A stretch of 64,000 nucleotides of DNA from Isoetes taiwanensis (Eukaryota; Streptophyta; Lycopodiopsida; Isoetales; Isoetaceae). The DNA lies in NCBI GenBank assembly GCA_021234155.1, contig JAJEKV010000103.1, positions 188,001 to 252,000 on the forward strand, written 5' to 3'. The notes beneath the pieces are model-generated. The model was given only the letters and a program-made list of their open reading frames with translations. It made no database searches and was not told the DNA's origin. Positions 1 through 11,745 of this stretch are shown here, piece after piece; position 1 is the stretch's first letter; the number at the start of each line of letters is the position of its first letter. A program made the translations under genes and the position numbers.

Positions 1-359
1 TTTTGTTCATATCTATTTCTCTGTGACTCGGTTTCTCACGAAATTTATATCTTTGGAAAGCTCTCTCAGAGTTATTTCAAAAATATTTTATGTTGCTGAT
101 GTTTGGATAGGATTTTAGAGCAAAAACAACAGATTTTCAGTGCTGGTTTTAGGGTTTATATTGTTCCATTTTCCAGCACTATATACTTTTCTTTATATCT
201 ATTGATCTACAGCTCTGTTTTGGTAGCAATGCATATTATTGGAATGCTTGTTCTGTGATGATTCTAAAGACATTTGGTTTTCACATATTTGCTTAAGATC
301 TGAAAGGAGAAAATAGCAAGTTTTTGCAACCCGATTTTAAGACGGGATTCAGAGGGTGT
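1..359. other. AT-rich stretch without recognised gene
   Basis: No open frame of useful length and no recognisable repeat was seen. It precedes the first short repeats of the LINE-like region. Confidence 0.5.
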
Positions 360-835
360 GATACCATACAATCACCTTGGATTCAAGCATTTACATGTTT
401 GAAGCCTTACGTGACGGCCGCCCTGTAGGGGGGAAACCATTATGTATTTTCATTTCATGCATAAGCGCCGTAAAAGGTGGTAGAGGTTGCACTAGAGGCT
501 GCACTTGATTTATGCACTTGAACACTTTCGGACAACTGTCTGTAAGGTGAAAGAGCCTGCACTTGCTTCTTGCACTTGGAGACATCGCCCTGGATTCAAA
601 CATTTGCATGCGGGAGGCTTTCAGATAGGGGTCTATAAGGAAGAGATCATTGCCACTATTCATCTGAGACAATGCACTTGAATTCTGCATTTGGACACTT
701 CGGACGGGTGTCTGTAAGGTGACAAAGCCTGCGCGTGGAAGCTTTCAGATGGGCGTCTGTAAAGGGACAGAGGTTGTGTGTGATCAAAGTGCTTGGAGGC
801 TTTCAGACAAGTGTCTGTAGGGTGACACCCTATTC
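360..835 (+). repeat. Degenerate short repeats, candidate LINE 5' leader
   Basis: A motif of the form 'gcttTCAGAnnnGTGTCTgTAaggtga' recurs about five times at irregular spacing of roughly 60-110 bp, mixed with 'cttgcacttgga' and 'ggattcaa(a/g)catttgcatg' motifs. The block ends just before the ATG at 836 that opens a LINE ORF1-like region. Repeated leader modules are known from some LINE 5' UTRs. That reading is inference; the repeats themselves are visible. Confidence 0.45.
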
Positions 836-2370
836 ATGGCAACTCCAGTGATAGAAGAGCCGGATGAGCCCTGCGCCCCTTCATCCAACCCCACCAATAT
901 GCATGTGGATGGTGCTGATATGCAGCCCCCTCTACCTAGTGCGTAACATGGCAAAGAAAACACCGGAGAGTACATAGATGCCATCCCCAATCGCGACCAG
1001 GATGACACTTGAAAAATTGATAGGTGCACACCCGAAAAGAGAAGCGCGGCTTAAGTCTCGTACACAAGCATAGCTCGGCAAGCATATGACAGAGATACTC
1101 TCGATAGCGGCAAGTCGTATCCGTGCTTCACCACCACCAAACCCAAAAGTTGAGGAGCACCGAAAATGTTCAAGCAATGGCAGAGGGTAACAGAGCTCCG
1201 AATTGCTTGCTTGGCGCAGAGGAGATGCAGCCTCCGCACCCAAATTGCTCAAGAGGCAAATGGCTAACAAAAATAGCGTGTTTCCAAAGATGGAGACCTG
1301 CATACAACACTGAGGATGGCCTTCGCCTAGTGCACTCAAAGGCGTATGACAAGAAGAGTCTCACGACATGCAAAGTTCAAGATGGGATTCCTTTGTCCAC
1401 CACCATTGAAACCATGATACAGGGACAAGCAAAAGTGTTGAGCAGAGACAATGACAACCATCTCCCCGCCTTCGATCGAGGGTTGAGGAGGCTCAAGCAT
1501 CGTGATGCAAAAGTCCGTGTCGCTTTTGAAGAGAGCTACAATTGAGAAACCCTTCAAAGTAGGGTCGAGACACAAGAAGTGGTCTCATCTGCAATGAATC
1601 CTACGCTGGACTCTCGCTTGCGGCTGGAGCATAGCTCCGCAACTCGAGCTTGGAAGGTGTAGGAGCTAAGGGCAGCCATCGCTGAACAAGACAAGGGCCT
1701 CTATGCAGAGGCTCATGAGTAATTGCAGCAAGGTATGCGTGAATTAACAAGGCAAAGAATTCCCACCAGAGCTAAGCTCCGGCTTCGTGAAGGAGAGACC
1801 ACTATACCGCCATGACAGTCCCACCCGCCCAAGAGTCTGCACGGCCGGCCAGGGGCCGCCTACTTACCCCCCCCTGCCGCCCCATGCCACCACCGCCTAA
1901 CGTGTGTAGGGCCTATGCCCATGCCCAAACGACAAAACAACTCCCCGTTGTACGGGCAGGATTGACCCAACAATCGAGAGTTCCAGAGAGCTGAGGGAGA
2001 AGCCACAATGTGGTAATGGTTTTGACAATTAAGAGGGGAGGACCTCATTAACATCCTGCTCCGGATGTTGGATTCTTGCTCGAATGACATTCCCCACGCC
2101 AAGACATTATTAGGGCGAGGACGTCATGGCATCCAAATACCCGGACCGCCCACGGGTAGTCACGCCTACAAAGATGAGATCGCGCAAGTGAAGGCGACCA
2201 TCCGGCGCTAGGGTAGGCAGCTGAAGGAACTGCCCCAGTATGTTGGCTCAGACCTGACCCCAGCCCAACAAGAAGACCGGGCAGCACGAGTTGGCTAAAG
2301 TTAGAAGCATTCTGCAGACAGGGGAGGAGCCGCGGGGGATCGATTTGGAGCAAGATGCAAATTTTCCAGG
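836..2370 (+). pseudogene. ORF1-like region of LINE, broken
   Basis: Starting at ATG 836 the frame reads as an acidic, proline-rich N-terminus (MATPVIEEPDEPCAP) and continues with isolated stops for several hundred bases. The longest open piece (1123-1545) is charged and helix-rich. The stretch around 2290-2540 is proline/alanine/threonine-rich and runs straight into the endonuclease domain of the next entry. No domain was recognised. Position, orientation and lack of a gap before the endonuclease suggest the first ORF or N-terminal part of the LINE. The gene is interrupted by many stops. It could also be an unrelated decayed gene. Confidence 0.4.
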
Positions 2371-5300
2371 CCTAAAATGCTGCTCAAATCCGCTAACCCT
2401 CCAGCAGCCCCCGACCATGCCACTACTTCACCGTCTACAGCCGCGACGCATACCGCTCAAGTTGCCTCACCTTCTATTGCTCGCACATCTCAAGTCGCTT
2501 CCATACGCCATCCCCATACATTCGTTGCGCCTTTGAATCCCCACCGCGTAACGCCAACAAATAGGAATTGTGCCCTCCGCATGGTCTCCCAGGAATTGTC
2601 GAGGCTTCCATGGCGTAAGGGAGATAGTCTCAACTTCGGTTGCATGAGATATGAATCTCATCTTCCTCATGAAGACATGGCATGCAGGACACAGTTGCCA
2701 GGATACCAGTGCTACTCAATCTTCAATCATTGCACAGGAAAGCGGGGGCATGGAGGGGTTGTCTGCTACTACCGAACGACGTTGATACAGGCAATCTCCT
2801 TGTTCAAGACATACAAGCACAACCGGTACCTATGGGTGCATGTGCAAAACTGCAGTACCAGACCTCTCTTTGTGGCAGCCTGCTACTTTCCACATGCAGA
2901 AAGCAACTTCTATCACACCCACTCGGATATGGATAGGCTGGACCCTTATGTCGATCTATATGATGACATACAAAGAAAGATAAGCGGTTAAAGGTCATAC
3001 TCCTTGGAGACTTCAATGCACGCACTGGGGTAGAACAACCCACAAGATTTGATCCCTTGACTGATGATGTATTGCGGCTGCGTCCTGCAGAAGGAGCTTG
3101 GCCATGGACATGAGATGACAATCAGGTCACGCGCTATGGTAGACAGTTGCTTTTGCTCTGTGGTATCTTTGACCTGGTAATCTGCAATGGACTCAGTGGC
3201 CGTCCACCCGCAAGAGCATTTGTAGACAGGAAAACCAAGGGGGAGGATCTAGTGTGGTGGATTATGTGCTGGTGCCTGAGCAGGATGTACATGTTGTCAA
3301 GCACTTCCAGGTGGGAACAACTAATAGGTGATGAAGAGATCGACTCAGACCACTTACCACTTTACTTGAAGTTGGCTTGGCAGGTTGTGCGAACCCCCTG
3401 TGCAACAACTCCTCATATGCCTCAACTGCGATTGGACAAATGCTTATAGATGACCTGACAAAAAATTTGCAATATCCTACACTAGAGCAACAGACAGGCC
3501 GGCTGGCTGAGGTACTTAAGAATGCGGCACAGAGTTGCTTTGGGATAAGCCGCCCGCGACGGACCTCCAGGAACACAACCTTCCCACATAATCAATGGTT
3601 TGATGCAGAGTGCAAGGAACACAAACGCTGGCTCCGCCAGGTCACAGACCCTGGTCTACGCCCACATGTAGTCAGATAGTACCGCATCTTCCTTAAAGCT
3701 AAGAAAGCTAGGTACATTGCAGCGCATCAAAGGGAAATGTTTTACCTCCTGGAACGTCACCCCAGGACCTTCTGGCGAAGAGTTCTTAGAAAGCCAGTAC
3801 AGCCCACAGGGAACATCACTCCCGAGCAGTGGAGGCTATACTTGCAACAACTATACGACCCTCAGGGTGCACAGGCAGCATTACCCCTACAAGAAGGCCT
3901 AGTGCTGGAAATCACAGATTCGGACGTGGAACAAGGCCTACAGCGTCTTGCCAATGGGAAAGCGCCAGACCTGGATGGTATGCAGGCAGAATTGCTTAAG
4001 CGGGCAGGGCCGTCCATAGTACTAGTGCTAACTGCCTTGTTCAACAAGGCATTATAGGAAGGCTTCCCACTGCAGTGGACCAATAGCAGAGTTGTTCCCA
4101 TTTATAAGCAGGTGACCCACACTGCCCAGCCAATTACCGAACAATCATGGTCAGTTCGGTGTTTGTAAAACTGCTTGCTGGGATTCTCGAGCAGCAATTG
4201 ACGGGTTGGGCAGAGGCATCGGTGGTGCGGGCCCTCACCCAGGCAGGATTCAGACCCCGGCACTCAACCATTGACCATATCTTCACGTTGCAAACTCTGG
4301 TTGAAGACAGCAGGAACTGCCGTCAGGGTCTATATTGCTTCGGGAATATAGATCCTATGCCTCGGAAAAACTATGGGTAAGATTGCAATAGCCGGGGGTT
4401 CCTGTAGATTTGCAGAATGCAGTATACAAGTTATATGAAAAATGCTCGGGTCGGTTGCAGCCGACAAGCCAACCATTTGATAGTAGTATCGGGGTTCGTC
4501 AGGGATGCCCTCTCTCTCCAACATTATTTGGGCTTTACATTGATCAATTGGAGAGCTGACTTGCTGATAATGGGGGCGACGGAGCTCACCTTCTCCATCA
4601 GATCATCAGGCAGTTAATATATGTGATGATGTGGGGCCTCCTAGCTTACACACCAGCAGACATGCAACGACATCTTGATGCCCTGGACACATTCTGCCAA
4701 GCGACTGATATGCGCATCAACCTGGCGAAGACTAAGGTGGTTCTCATATCATCCTCACGACAGCCGAGGATCCCCTCCTTCAGTTACCGAGGGTAGAATG
4801 TGGAAGTGGCATCCACATACAAATATTTGGAAGTGGAGTTTCCTTCTACTATGCACTGGGACACATCCATATGGCTACGAGTGACGGCGGGCTGGAAGGC
4901 ACTATATGCAATGCAAAACAATAGTCATAGAGCGGAGTTGTATGATTGGGCCCATCAGTCACACCTGTTCAAGGTCTTAGTGGAGCCTGTCCTTTTATAC
5001 GGGGTTGAAGTATGGGGCCCAGTAGTATCCCTCGCTACTTTGAATGACTTGGAGCAGGTGCAGAAAGCCTTCTTGGTACGAACATTAACGGTGAAGTCCA
5101 CAGTCCCATATCAAATTCTACTGCAGGAGACGGGATTGTTGCCTCTTCAGAGGGCGGCCCTTGATCGCCACATTGTCTATTTTCAAAAGGTGGTCAATAT
5201 GGACGATGCAATGGGGCCGCAGTGCCTCAAGGCCTGCTGGAGGGAAAAGAGAGCTCAATAGTTGGCTAGATGGAATGTGCAGGAGCACAGGTGCATACAT

Positions 5301-5693
5301 GTGCAAAGAGAGGCAAATCGCCATAGCTTGAGGCAATATCTTGACGCTTGCTTCCGCAGCAAGCTTTGGGATGCCAGTGCCCTTGAACATGTCAAGACAG
5401 CACACTACCAGCGCCACATAAATCCCACATTGGAACGAGGCCCGCAATGCTACCTGCGCACCCACTTGCCCATGAAAAGGCACAGACTCATTGCCTCCAT
5501 TCACACAGGAGCACACCATCTTCGAATTGAGATGGGCAGATGGATTGGTGAGCCACGTCAGGACAGGCTCTGTCAATGCTGCCAAATGGGAGTCATTGAC
5601 GATGAATCTCATACTCTTTCAAGTTGCCCATATATGATCAAATCCGAACGCGCTATGCTAAGTTGGTCAGGCCTGGTCAGCCACTACATGTGA
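2371..5693 (+). pseudogene. LINE ORF2: endonuclease, reverse transcriptase, C-terminal zinc-binding region (dead)
   Basis: This is a non-LTR retrotransposon polyprotein on the plus strand. An apurinic-type endonuclease is seen as ESHLPHE (about 2653-2673), LPGYQCYS (about 2698-2721), GHGGV (about 2749), GDFNARTG (about 3006-3029, after a frameshift near 2990) and SDHLPL (about 3346-3363). The reverse transcriptase covers about 3910-4760: LANGKAPDLDGMQAELLK, the AGFRPRHSTIDHIF block at 4231-4272, GVRQGCPLSPTLF near 4495-4530, and INLAKTKVVLIS near 4715-4750. The C-terminal half has VEPVLLYGVEVWGP (4981-5022) and a Cys-rich LCQCCQ...HTLSSCPY segment (about 5569-5630). The catalytic core is ruined: the expected FxDFxKAFD aspartate motif is missing after LYCFG near 4340, and the YxDD site near 4620 is out of frame. 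The enzyme would normally nick DNA and reverse-transcribe its RNA at the nick; this copy cannot. It belongs to the same family as the minus-strand copy at 8.7-21.3 kb. Confidence 0.88.
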
Positions 5694-7019
5694 CATTGAG
5701 CACGTCTTCCTTTCGGGTGCTGGAATCATACCTTCAGGAGGTTATGGACATGCGAGATCAGCTATGTCCTTAATAGATGATACACATATAAGGGAGATAG
5801 CATGTTAAAGAATTGAAGACCGTTTAGGTTTTTTTTTAAGATTCGTGAAGGTCAGGCTTTGTATACACATAATATCCACATAACCATACGGAACTAATAA
5901 AACTACACACGAAATAGCCTGCTAACATAAGATACAGAAGGATTTTTGGCGCTTATTCTTTGAGGCCAAAACGGAGGTTACATGACAAATTTGTAAAGCT
6001 GAGCTCTATTTTTTTATCTAAAGTATACGTTAAAAGACGTCCATAACCTTTAGCCACATTTTGGTAGTTGGTATAGCCGTTTGTAAAGGATTCAACCCTC
6101 AAAATCTTTAAGATTTCTAGCACGCGGCAACGGAAACATACTAACAAGGCCCTTTGGTTTTATATGTTTCTCGGACTTTTGCCTCTTAGGTTTTCTACCG
6201 CAAAGGATAAAATGACAGATTATGATACAGATGGTATGTTCTTTAGTTTCGACTCTGAGTGAGGAAATACTTTACGATTTCATAGAGGAAGAGTTAAAAT
6301 TTTGTCTAAAGAACTTAAATTGGAGTGATCCATGTTAAGGATTTTCTTTCTGACATGGGGCAGAAAAGAGGAAAGCCTGAAGCGCATGGTGGCAACAAGC
6401 AATATAACAGTGGCGCCAATTGCTTAAAGTTGGTTTTCCTAGTGCTAAGGGAGCCCCTGAAGGATATGTGCCTGAAAAATGGCCTAATGACTATGGGTCT
6501 AAACAAGAAGAAATACGTGTAACTCTAATGCTGCCAATTGGTGTAAATAACATCTTGGAGAGGGTTAATACAAATTGAAGAAGATTACATTGCTATGTTG
6601 AAATGGTCTAAAAATGGTGATCCTAGATCACTTAAAACGGGCTCAGGTTTGAAATTCCATATCCAATATTTACTCATTTTTCTTTCATGTATTAATGATT
6701 TTCTATTTAGGCAAAGCTTGGGCAATTGGTTATCCAATGTACCCTTTGGCCCTTGCAATGTACCCTTAAATCTAGCTAACATTGTATTGAATGGCTGCAT
6801 GCATGAGTAATCTCTTCCCTTTATGCTTTGTGTTGTTTAGATGGTGTGATATGGTGAATTTAAAGGTATAGAATGTGAAGGGAAAATCGATAACGTTGTT
6901 GATATAACCGTTATTTGTGTGATTATGTTTAAGTAAACATCATGGTAACAAGTTCCATTTTCTTAGCTTCATTCTGCTACTATTATTTCCAATCGTTTCA
7001 TAGTCTGGATAAGGGCTTA
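5694..7019. other. LINE 3' flank and unassigned AT-rich sequence
   Basis: The first 100-150 bases are probably the 3' UTR of the preceding LINE; a short T-run sits at 5828-5838 but no clear poly(A) tail marks the end. The remainder is AT-rich with only short unconvincing frames. Confidence 0.4.
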
Positions 7020-8410
7020 GGCCAAAGTACACTCTACTATAGATCACATATTTACCCCGAGAGTGATGGCTGAAAGAGTAAATTGCATTGGAATGACTCT
7101 TTTATGTTGCTTCATAGACATCTTAACACAGGGGGATCCAATTGTGTATATAATTATTGTATGATTAGAGTAAGGGGTATTATGGCTAAATTGTTTGGTC
7201 CTAGTCTAGAAATCATATTAGCACTTGGGCGGATGATCAAAGTGTCAAAGCAATGGGTCAACCAGGATTTAGAAAAAATCACTCTATTATAGATCACCTA
7301 TTTACCTAGAGAGTGATGGCTAAAAGAGCGAAGGGCATCGGAAGGGCTCTCTTATGTTGCTTCATAGACTTTTCCAAAGCTTTCGACAGAGTATCACATA
7401 AAAATTTGGGAGATAAAATGACTAGATTAGGAATTCCAAAGAGTTTCATAAGGAAGCTCTACGAGAAGCTGTTAGGACAGTTATTCAATGAAAGGTCCTG
7501 GGTTGCAAGCAATGTGGGTGTAAAACAGAAGCGTCCATTATCATCTACCCTGTTTGATTTTTTATTTTTATTTTTATTGACGAGAAGAATACTGGCAAAG
7601 AGATATAAGTGTTCAATTGGGTAAATATGTTTTGCAGTTTATACTTTACGTAGATTATATGGTACGTGTGTTTCAAAGACCAAAGGATTTACAACAACTC
7701 TTTCGAGGACTTGAGAAATTTGTTTTCTATACTAGCATGAACGCGAATAAAAAAAGAACGAAGATGGTGCTGGTGAGTTCTTGTTAAAGTATGGATATGG
7801 AGTTTGATGGAAAGATCTGAGCAGGTAAAAACTTATAAGTATTTGGGCATAGTTCATAAATAATTGAAGGTGGAATGCTGGAGTGTCATGTGCTTAGTTA
7901 CTTCAGTCACAATCACATTTGGAGTTGGCATCAATGTAAATTAATTTTCTGGATGTTGATTCAAGCAGTGGTACTATTAGTTGCATGGTCTAGAGGCTGA
8001 TCTTGCATGCTCAAAATGGAATTAAGTAGAAAATGTGAAAGAAAGTTTTTGCCAAGAAGAATTGGGAGTTAAAGCTCGGACTCCATAGGAGATGTTGATT
8101 GCAGAAGCATGCATATATTCGATTCAAGTGGAAGCCATTTGCCAAACACTAGAGTACTTTGGTAGAATCCAAACATTAGAAGAACATAGACTGCCAAAGC
8201 AAACCTTGCAAGAATCTATAATTCAACTCCATATGGGATGATATAAGCATCTGGAAGATTGAGCAAGTTATTGCGTTGGACTGGATGATTTAACTTCATC
8301 TAGTAGAGGGATTTAATATTTTAGTGTTTGGGAAATTTATACAAATTATGGCCAGTTGAAGGCCTTGGGACGAAGAGGAACCTTTACAAGGAAGAAGTAA
8401 ATACAATGAT
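7020..8410 (+). pseudogene. Second LINE reverse transcriptase fragment
   Basis: A different, more AT-rich LINE family is recognisable by GFRKNHSIIDHLF (about 7269-7305, broken by a frameshift), CCFIDFSKAFDRVSHKNL (about 7357-7410, containing the first catalytic Asp), RLGIPKSFIRKLYEKL (about 7427-7475), YVDYM in place of YADD (about 7650), FYTSMNANKKRTKMVLVSS (about 7727-7785) and KTYKYLGIVHK (about 7827-7860). The tail (ARTPxEMLIAEACIYSIQVEA, about 8073-8140) matches the region that follows RT in plant LINEs. No endonuclease is present, so this is a 5'-truncated or internally cut copy. It is interrupted by many stops. Confidence 0.75.
7021..7375 (+). repeat. Internal duplication of about 100 bp in the LINE fragment
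   Basis: About 100 bases from 7021 (GFR...HSTIDHIFT through LLCCFID) recur at 7276-7375 with roughly 85 percent identity, 255 bp apart. The first copy lacks the rest of the RT, so it looks like a partial duplication or the join of two related fragments. Confidence 0.6.
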
Positions 8411-8689
8411 AGTTTATGAAGAGTGAGTCTATTTAAATGATAAGCTTAGCAGGGGGAAAGTAGAAGTCTATAGACCTGAAGGTCTAAAGGGCATGAATAT
8501 TTGCAATATGATACAATACAATAAAAATTAGAAGGTCATATTCCCTTAGGAATAGAATAGATTTTAACGTTCACAAAGAACAAGAGGTCATGGGACCCAT
8601 ACAATGGGCGAGTACAACTATTACTACTAAATTTAAAAACCCCTACCTCGAAAGGTTTTCAAAGGAAACATATTGGCAGTAATGATGAT

Positions 8690-9640
8690 ACGACACAACC
8701 AGGAATAAGTAAGTAGATCATGGTGACAACTGAGGGCTCATCAACCTCCAATATGTATAATGCCACGTCATGCACAGATGGTGCTCTGAAAAGTTGTGGG
8801 AGCGTGGAATGGAATCCTAATGTCAAATAACGATTCCAAAAGTAGCACATTTAAGAAGTGTATGGTTTTCATCTTCAATAACCTCACATCGCAGCAATTG
8901 CGATCGCACCTATCTATCTGTCTCAATCCATACCTTGTGGGACTCTGTGCGAATAGATGCAATAGTGATAATCTTTTTCCTGGGCAAAGAAGCAAGCAAA
9001 TAAGCTTGTAGTCCTGGTACTAAAGTGAGTTTACATGTGGATGATAATGACCAGTTTTGACTTGGGCCAAGGCAATTGCATCCCATATCTTTTGAGAAAA
9101 ACGACCATCTAGATAGGGTTTTAAAAGCTCGAGATCAGAACTTGCAAGCACCATGCTTGTTGTACATATCAGCAAGTAGATCATGCATGACAATGCTCTT
9201 TCCAACACCTTTTCAAACGTTGAAAAGATTCAACCATGGCAAATGCGAGAAGAGGGTATCTATTATTATCCATGTGATGCACCATGTTTATATAGTGGAA
9301 CGCTTCATGGCAGAATGTTAAAAAGGCCAAAGACCTGTCTCTTGTAAAAGAATAGCATAGGTCACTGTAGTTTTGATTCCTAGACTGTAAGTAAAAAGGA
9401 TTTTTGCACCCGTTTCAAGCTCTCCCAAGCACTAGCACTAATTCCAGGCCCCCACATTTCAGAACCATACAGTAAAACTGGCTCTATCAAAGCCCAAAAC
9501 AAGTCGGATTTTCGTGACCAATAGCTTGACGTCTGAATGAGTTTTCTGGATTCAAAACCTTCGCCCAGTGTTCTGAATCCATTCGCTCTACAACATATGT
9601 GAAACAAGAGGCTTAAACTTGTAGCGTTTTTACAGAAGAA
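8690..9640 (-). pseudogene. Minus-strand LINE, 3' part (split by gypsy insertion)
   Basis: On the minus strand this carries the post-RT region of a LINE of the same family as the 2.4-5.7 kb copy. IEPVLLYGSEMWGPGIS (about 9437-9490) matches VEPVLLYGVEVWGPVVS, and YLDGRFSQKIWDAIALAQVK (about 9050-9110) matches YLDACFRSKLWDASALEHVK of that copy. A remnant of the Cys/His-rich tail (EDENHTLLKC) lies near 8850-8880. Many stops interrupt it. The 5' continuation resumes at 20745, beyond the gypsy element, so both pieces were once one LINE. Confidence 0.75.
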
Positions 9641-9645
9641 CTTAT
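9641..9645. repeat. Target-site duplication CTTAT, left copy
   Basis: CTTAT immediately precedes the TGTTTGG... end of the gypsy LTR; the identical CTTAT follows the other LTR at 20740-20744. A 5-bp duplication is standard for LTR-retrotransposon integrases. Confidence 0.92.
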
Positions 9646-10233
9646 TGTTTGGGGTCCGGTTCGAACTCCTCGAAGACACCCTCTGGAGGACCCGTGGATC
9701 TAACAGAGAGTCCGGGGACTATGTCACGCTGGATTTGCAAGAAGAAAAAAGAAGAAGAAGAAAACAAACAAATGAGAGGAAAATGATAAGCTTCCTTGAT
9801 ATCAATGATGAACATACATGAGCTCTCACAGAGAGAAGAACCGAAAGGAGACAAGACTCAAAACTCATCTAGAACTCATGTCGCGAGCTCTAGTCATATA
9901 TATAGTACAATGGCCTTGGGCCCAATATAGACACTCCGCCCAATATAGACACTGACCGATCTCGTGCCACTCGGGAGGAGGCCTGATTTGCAGAAATGTG
10001 GGCTGCCTCTTGAAGTGCTCGAATCATCTTGACGCCGCTGGCGGTGACGGGCCGCCACTTGTCCGAGCGGGCGCTCTCTTGATAGCCTTTGATCGCGTGG
10101 TCCGCGCGGGTTCCGCTGCTTGGTCTTCTTTGAGCCTTTGATGGCTGACCCGCGGGCGACCGAGGATCCTTGAGCTTGACCTGGTCTGTCAGATGCATGA
10201 ATAGTCCCGGCACTGTGGAGGCACAGACTAACA
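9646..10233 (-). repeat. Gypsy LTR (3' LTR in element sense)
   Basis: The 588 bp repeat matches 20124-20739. Identity is nearly complete in AT-rich parts (for example about 9780-9840 against 20252-20312) and poor, with small indels, in CG-rich parts. Confidence 0.92.
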
Positions 10234-10248
10234 CTCCCCCACCAAACC
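10234..10248 (-). promoter_or_regulatory. Polypurine tract candidate
   Basis: Read on the minus strand the 15 bases next to the 3' LTR are GGTTTGGTGGGGGAG. A purine tract abutting the 3' LTR primes plus-strand DNA synthesis in LTR elements. Confidence 0.7.
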
Positions 10249-11745
10249 ACACTCGGTGTGAAGAAAAGGAGGAAGGGTTTCGAGGGCGGAAGCCATCCGT
10301 TCGAAAGTGATCCTCACGGAGTGAGGACGGGCACCATTATGGTAATCGCCAATGAGATCCCGGCGCGTTTGAAGAGCGCCGTGGGTGGAGGCCAAAGGGC
10401 AGGATCTCGCATCAATAAGAAAGCGGGATCGACCATGTCTTCAAGGGCGATGGGCGCCCGAAGAAATGTAATCCGACATTCCATGAGGAGGCAGGTCCGA
10501 GGCCAAAGGCACCGACATTAATCGCATTCGGATTGCAAGAAAAAATGGGACGCCGATTTAAGGAGCCGAGCAAAATGCATTTGAGAGCAGCACAAAACCA
10601 GCTTGAAGATGGATCAAGGATCGTGAGGTGGTTGCATTCTCGCAAAAGGTGTCAAGACCATGAAGCGCATCCGCCGCCGCTGCCAACCACGCCATTAGCA
10701 ATATAGATCCAATTCGTGGTGGTATCCGTGAGTGGCACCTTCTTCCCAATTGAGCGCGAACAAAAACGGGATCCCACCGGAGATCCGGCCGAGATCCGAG
10801 GTGGTGTCCATCCGCATGACCATCCATGACTTTGGTCCAAAAGGGGAGGCGCCAATCGAAGTCAGGAACCCGGGGCGTGGAGGTACGCCCGGGGAAGCAT
10901 AGGGAGAAGGAACCATGCCCGTATGGGTTGCCGAAAGCGGTCTCCCCAATTGATCGACAAGATCCGGATCAAGAGCTTGACACCAACGATCCCAAAGAGA
11001 AGCGAGAGTTGAGAGTTGACAGAGGGCTATCCCATCCCGCGGGGGACCGCCTTGCTATCCAACAGAGCCCGTAATTGATTATAACCTCAGAGGTGCCGCA
11101 TATAAATTTGTGCATAGGGAAGATCCTCGGATGTCCTAGATACTTCCTTATTCACAGTTGCGGCGCTTAAAACGCGAGAGATAAAATGATTGGCAAGCTC
11201 AGGCATGTACTCCTGATGAAGAGTTGGGGTCCGAGCTTGATCAGCAAGATAGGGATTGTTATCCCGAAGCAACCATTGCCGCGATGGGGTCACCCCGAAA
11301 AGAGTCGGGCGTGGCCCATCTCTAAGTGTTCCCGCATCACCCGGATAAAAATCATGAAATATGTAAGCCATGGGCTGAACAACTCAATGTGATAAAGTCC
11401 GGATCGGCACAAGGTCACGTGAGATCAAAGACCAAAAGGGCACAAAGATAACCCTTTGTCTTCAATGGAGAGTTCTCGCCAAATCCAAGAAAATCTTTGC
11501 CGCCGGGGGAATATCCATTGTCCATCTCGCCGCATACCACTTCGAAAGGAAGAGGTGGCGGCGAGCAACCCACATAATCGTGATAGCAGGAAGGAACCGG
11601 GAAGTCAACAGGCATTCTGCTAATAATGGCGTATGGCCGGCCAAGTTTTGTTTGAGCCTCATCGCCAGACCGAATAGCTTGCTGCAGGTACTTTGTTCAA
11701 GATCACGGATCCTGTTGTCCTTTTGAGCAAATGGGCGCGGATTGG
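10249..11745 (-). other. Gypsy 3' non-coding region
   Basis: CG-rich sequence between the extra ORF and the 3' LTR. Short frames on both strands show no domain. Nothing further was recognised. Confidence 0.5.

Noticed and set aside
10258-11074. Plus-strand frames within the gypsy element
   Set aside because: They are antisense to the element, short, and show no domain.
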